Assembly: GCA_964450715.1 (NCBI GenBank)
Contig: CAYVFC010000166.1
Location: 1-16,835 of the forward strand
Direction: 5' to 3'
DNA from: CAYVFC01 sp964450715
GTDB taxonomy: Bacteria; Myxococcota_A; Polyangia; Polyangiales; JAFGIB01
Length of the DNA: 16,835 nucleotides
Position numbers and translations under genes: made by a program. The notes below the pieces were generated by a model. The model ran no database searches and was not told the DNA's origin. It saw only the letters and a program-made list of their open reading frames with translations. How positions within the stretch are numbered: position 1 is the stretch's first letter; the number at the start of each line of letters is the position of its first letter. Shown piece by piece: positions 15,145-16,835 of this stretch.

Positions 15145-15214
15145 ACCGGGGCGGGCAGAAGAAGAACCGGGGCAGCGGAATATCGGATAGTAACGGTAAA
15201 TAGGTAACGGATAG
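15144..15214. repeat. Short direct repeats between the two lipoprotein genes
   Basis: AACCGGGGC occurs at 15144-15152 and 15165-15173. A second set follows: ATAG plus TAACGG is repeated nearly in tandem (ATAGTAACGGTAA from 15187, ATAGGTAACGG from 15200, ATAG at 15211), so that CGGATAG also recurs 24 bases apart (15184 and 15208). The second set ends 20 bases before the start codon of the following gene and just ahead of its GGAGG. It could be a promoter or operator for the small lipoprotein gene. This is visible sequence only; the function is inferred. Confidence 0.4.
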
Positions 15215-15234
15215 AAATACCCAGGGAGGACAAG

Positions 15235-15894
15235 ATGAGAACGATACCCATGTTATTCGGAATAGTCGCTCTGTTCTGCCTCGGCTGCGAAACCGAGGAC
15301 GGAAAGAGCGACGATACGGATGGTGGACTCGACGCAACTGTAGGCGAGTGGGACCTTCCTTCCGGGGCCGGAGACGGCGCGGGCGGCGGCGGGGGCGAGA
15401 CCGCTGGAACCGGAGGCACGGCGGGCGAGAGCGGCGGCAGCGGCGGCGCTGCGGGCATTCCCGAAGCCGGTGGTGCGGGCGAGGCCGGAAACGGCGGCGC
15501 GGATGCCGGAGACACGGTGGGCGAAGACCTCTTCGACGGCGGCGGGGTATCCGACGGCGGCGGTTTCATCCTAGTAGATGCGGGCGCTCGCCGCCGGATC
15601 TACGAGCAGTGTTCCAGCGACGACGACTGCGAGAGCGATCTCTTTTGCCGGACGGGCTACAACCACTGCACCAAGAACTGCACGGAGGACACGGATTGCC
15701 CCCAGCCGGCAAATGCGTCGGCGGTAACGGGATGCTCCTCCTCGATCATGTCGACCATGCCGGATACCTGTCGGCTGGACTGCGCCGACGCCAACGGCGA
15801 TCCGGATAACAGCGCCTGTCCCCCGGGCATGGAGTGCACCGATACCGGGTTCAGCGCCGGACTGGCCTGGCGATGCGTCTTCCCGGATAGCTAG
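15235..15894 (+). CDS. Cys-rich lipoprotein with Gly-rich linker
   Basis: A 219-residue exported protein. Residues 1-18 form a short signal peptide ending at Cys18 (LFCLGC, a slightly atypical lipobox). An acidic stretch and a Gly/Ala/Ser linker (about 43-110) follow. The C-terminal domain (about 120-216) contains eleven Cys: CSSDDDCESDLFC ... CTKNCTEDTDC ... C ... CRLDCAD ... CPPGMEC ... C. This resembles the small disulfide-rich modules (SxDDDCxxxxxC type) frequent in myxobacterial lipoproteins, which probably serve as surface or adhesion modules. GGAGG lies 5 bases before ATG 15235. The gene follows the CotH lipoprotein in the same direction and is closed by a strong hairpin 4 bases after its stop. 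Its precise function is unknown. Confidence 0.85.
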   Translation: MRTIPMLFGIVALFCLGCETEDGKSDDTDGGLDATVGEWDLPSGAGDGAGGGGGETAGTGGTAGESGGSGGAAGIPEAGGAGEAGNGGADAGDTVGEDLFDGGGVSDGGGFILVDAGARRRIYEQCSSDDDCESDLFCRTGYNHCTKNCTEDTDCPQPANASAVTGCSSSIMSTMPDTCRLDCADANGDPDNSACPPGMECTDTGFSAGLAWRCVFPDS

Positions 15895-15897
15895 CCC

Positions 15898-15935
15898 CAG
15901 GGCAATCCGGAAGAGCCGTCATTCCGGGGGCCCTG
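15898..15935 (+). terminator. Two-part stem-loop after the Cys-rich lipoprotein gene
   Basis: CAGGGC (15898-15903) pairs with GCCCTG (15930-15935), and inside it CCGGAA (15907-15912) pairs with TTCCGG (15922-15927) around a 9-base loop, with a 3/2-base internal bulge. It begins 4 bases after the stop codon of the lipoprotein gene. No T-tract follows, so it may be a Rho-assisted or stabilising hairpin rather than a classical intrinsic terminator. Confidence 0.55.
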
Positions 15936-16200
15936 AGCCATCACGCCGTGCTGGTCACCGACGGCTCTCCTCCGAGCTGCGCATACGACGGCGCGCCGAT
16001 CGTTCTCCTCGCGGGCGAGGCCTTCAACAACGACGACGTCCGGACATTCGCCGTCGGCATGACGGGAGCGGACCTCGGCGTGTTGAATCCCCTTGGCCAC
16101 CAGGGCCTGGGCGACGCCCCCCTCCGATGCGATCACCTGGCCCTGCGACGTGACCGCGGGCAGCAACTTACTGCAGGCCCTCCAGCTGATAACCTCTCGT
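15921..16200 (+). pseudogene. Frameshifted remnant of a von Willebrand A-domain protein
   Basis: Reading from about 15930 gives GALSHHAVLVTDGSPPSC, then LAGEAFNNDDVRTFAVGMTG and LGVLNPL. This is the strand-helix pattern of VWA domains (VLVTDG, later TFAVGM) as found in secreted myxobacterial proteins. After a run of six C (16117-16122) the likeness continues in the next frame: CDVTAGSNLLQALQLI. One surplus base at the C run would explain the switch. The MIDAS-containing first half of the domain and any signal peptide are absent, and no start with a ribosome site is seen, so this is a decayed fragment even if the C run is a sequencing error. It partly overlaps the hairpin that ends the lipoprotein gene. 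Confidence 0.65.
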
Positions 16201-16438
16201 CGCGGGCGTGCTGTTCGCCGTCCCGCTACGGTTTCTGACCGGGTTCTCCCGCGTCGCCGCCAAGCGGTACGCCGCGTTCGGATCCCGGTTTCGATGGGCT
16301 TCGTACCATCTCGATGGCATTGTTCTCTACACCGATACGGCGCGGGGCCGTATCTTTTGAGTCCTATGAGCTACCTACGAACGCTAGAATATGGTAAAGG
16401 TTATACATCTATTATTCCGTCGTGACGGTGAGGCAATG
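16201..16438. other. Region ahead of the truncated dehydrogenase
   Basis: No gene is supported between the VWA remnant and the dehydrogenase start. From about 16380 the sequence becomes AT-richer (GAATATGGTAAAGGTTATAC), which suits a promoter for the dehydrogenase, but no clear -35/-10 pair with good spacing was found. Confidence 0.35.
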
Positions 16439-16786
16439 ATGAACATCTTCATTACCGGGGCGGCCAAGGGAATCGGTCGGGAAACGGCCCTGTTTTTCGC
16501 GGAAAAGGGGTGGTTTGTCGGCATTACCGACGTGGACGGCGAAGGTCTGGCCAAAGTCGAAAAGGAGTTGGCGGACAAACCGTGCTTCCCCGCCGTCATG
16601 AACGTCACCGATGCCGATGACGTGGCCAGAACCATCGGCGAGTTTTGCAGGAAGAACGATGACAGACTCAACGTATTGTTCAACAACGCGGGGCTCGGCA
16701 TCATCGATCCCTTCGAATCGATTCCGCTGTCGAGCTACCACGCGTTGATCAACGTCAACGTCACCGGCGTGCTCAATTGCGGCTAA
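16439..16786 (+). pseudogene. Truncated short-chain dehydrogenase (N-terminal part only)
   Basis: About 115 residues of a classical SDR. The cofactor motif TGAAKGIG, Asp in ITDVD (a choice favouring NAD), the NNAG motif (FNNAGLG) and the helix carrying Asn in INVNVTGVLNC are all present. The frame then meets TAA at 16784, where family members continue for another 130-150 residues with the Ser and YxxxK catalytic residues. No other frame of the last 49 bases restores the fold by eye. The product would bind cofactor but could not catalyse, so this is a pseudogene, a disrupted gene or an assembly fault near the window end. ATG 16439 has GAGG 5 bases upstream; ATG 16436 and an upstream ATG at 16391 are in frame. 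It is separate from the SDR of the operon. Confidence 0.75.
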
Positions 16787-16835
16787 TTCCGGGTTTTTCA
16801 ACGGCTGGGAAGAGCAAAAAGGGGGAAGGCGGCGC

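Noticed and set aside
15181..15202. Possible third copy of the operon's AT-rich element upstream of the Cys-rich lipoprotein
   Set aside because: ATCGGATAGTAACGGTAAAT shares only partial similarity with ATCGATATAGTTACTATAAA and lacks the palindrome and the conserved ends.

Overview
This is a high-GC bacterial window. It most likely comes from a Myxococcota or related deltaproteobacterial genome, probably one with an anaerobic lifestyle. The evidence is inferential. Secreted lipoproteins with long Gly/Ser-Gly linkers, a CotH-domain lipoprotein and a decayed von Willebrand A protein are typical of Myxococcota. A corrinoid methyl-transfer pair and a two-cluster ferredoxin with a fumarate-reductase-type flavoprotein point to anoxic metabolism. 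No rRNA, tRNA, CRISPR array, transposase or phage gene was seen.

Left edge (1-1650): a plus-strand lipoprotein carries a complete polyester-hydrolase (PETase/cutinase-type) alpha/beta hydrolase domain behind a Gly-rich linker. It faces the end of a long minus-strand operon, with a strong perfect hairpin between the two converging stop codons.

Centre (1654-10850): eleven genes run on the minus strand with gaps of 5 to 72 bases and look like one operon. In transcription order they encode a 2[4Fe-4S] ferredoxin, an FAD flavoprotein of the fumarate reductase/AprA type, a SAM-dependent catechol-type O-methyltransferase, a KynB-type cyclase (metal-dependent hydrolase), a small cupin, a beta-keto acid cleavage enzyme (BKACE/DUF849), a short-chain dehydrogenase, a 3-hydroxyacyl-CoA dehydrogenase, an alpha/beta hydrolase, a corrinoid protein and a UroD-fold methyltransferase. 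Together they read as an undescribed anaerobic catabolic route: demethylation through cobalamin, flavin-dependent reduction or oxidation, hydrolytic ring opening, two dehydrogenations and retro-Claisen-type carbon cleavage. The substrate cannot be read from the sequence. No transporter, CoA ligase, corrinoid activase or second methyltransferase is present in the window.

Control region (10851-12132): an AT-rich upstream region contains two related copies of an approximately 35-42 bp element 90 bp apart, each built from ATAGT/ACTAT half-sites. A Gly-rich ORF of unknown function and then an AraC-family regulator (12133-13104, plus strand) lie beyond it. The regulator is the obvious candidate to control the operon.

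Right part (13444-16835): a CotH-family lipoprotein and a Cys-rich, Gly-linker lipoprotein are encoded in tandem and followed by a strong hairpin. Next come the frameshifted remains of a VWA-domain protein and a short-chain dehydrogenase that stops after about 116 residues, before its catalytic Tyr-Lys, close to the window end.
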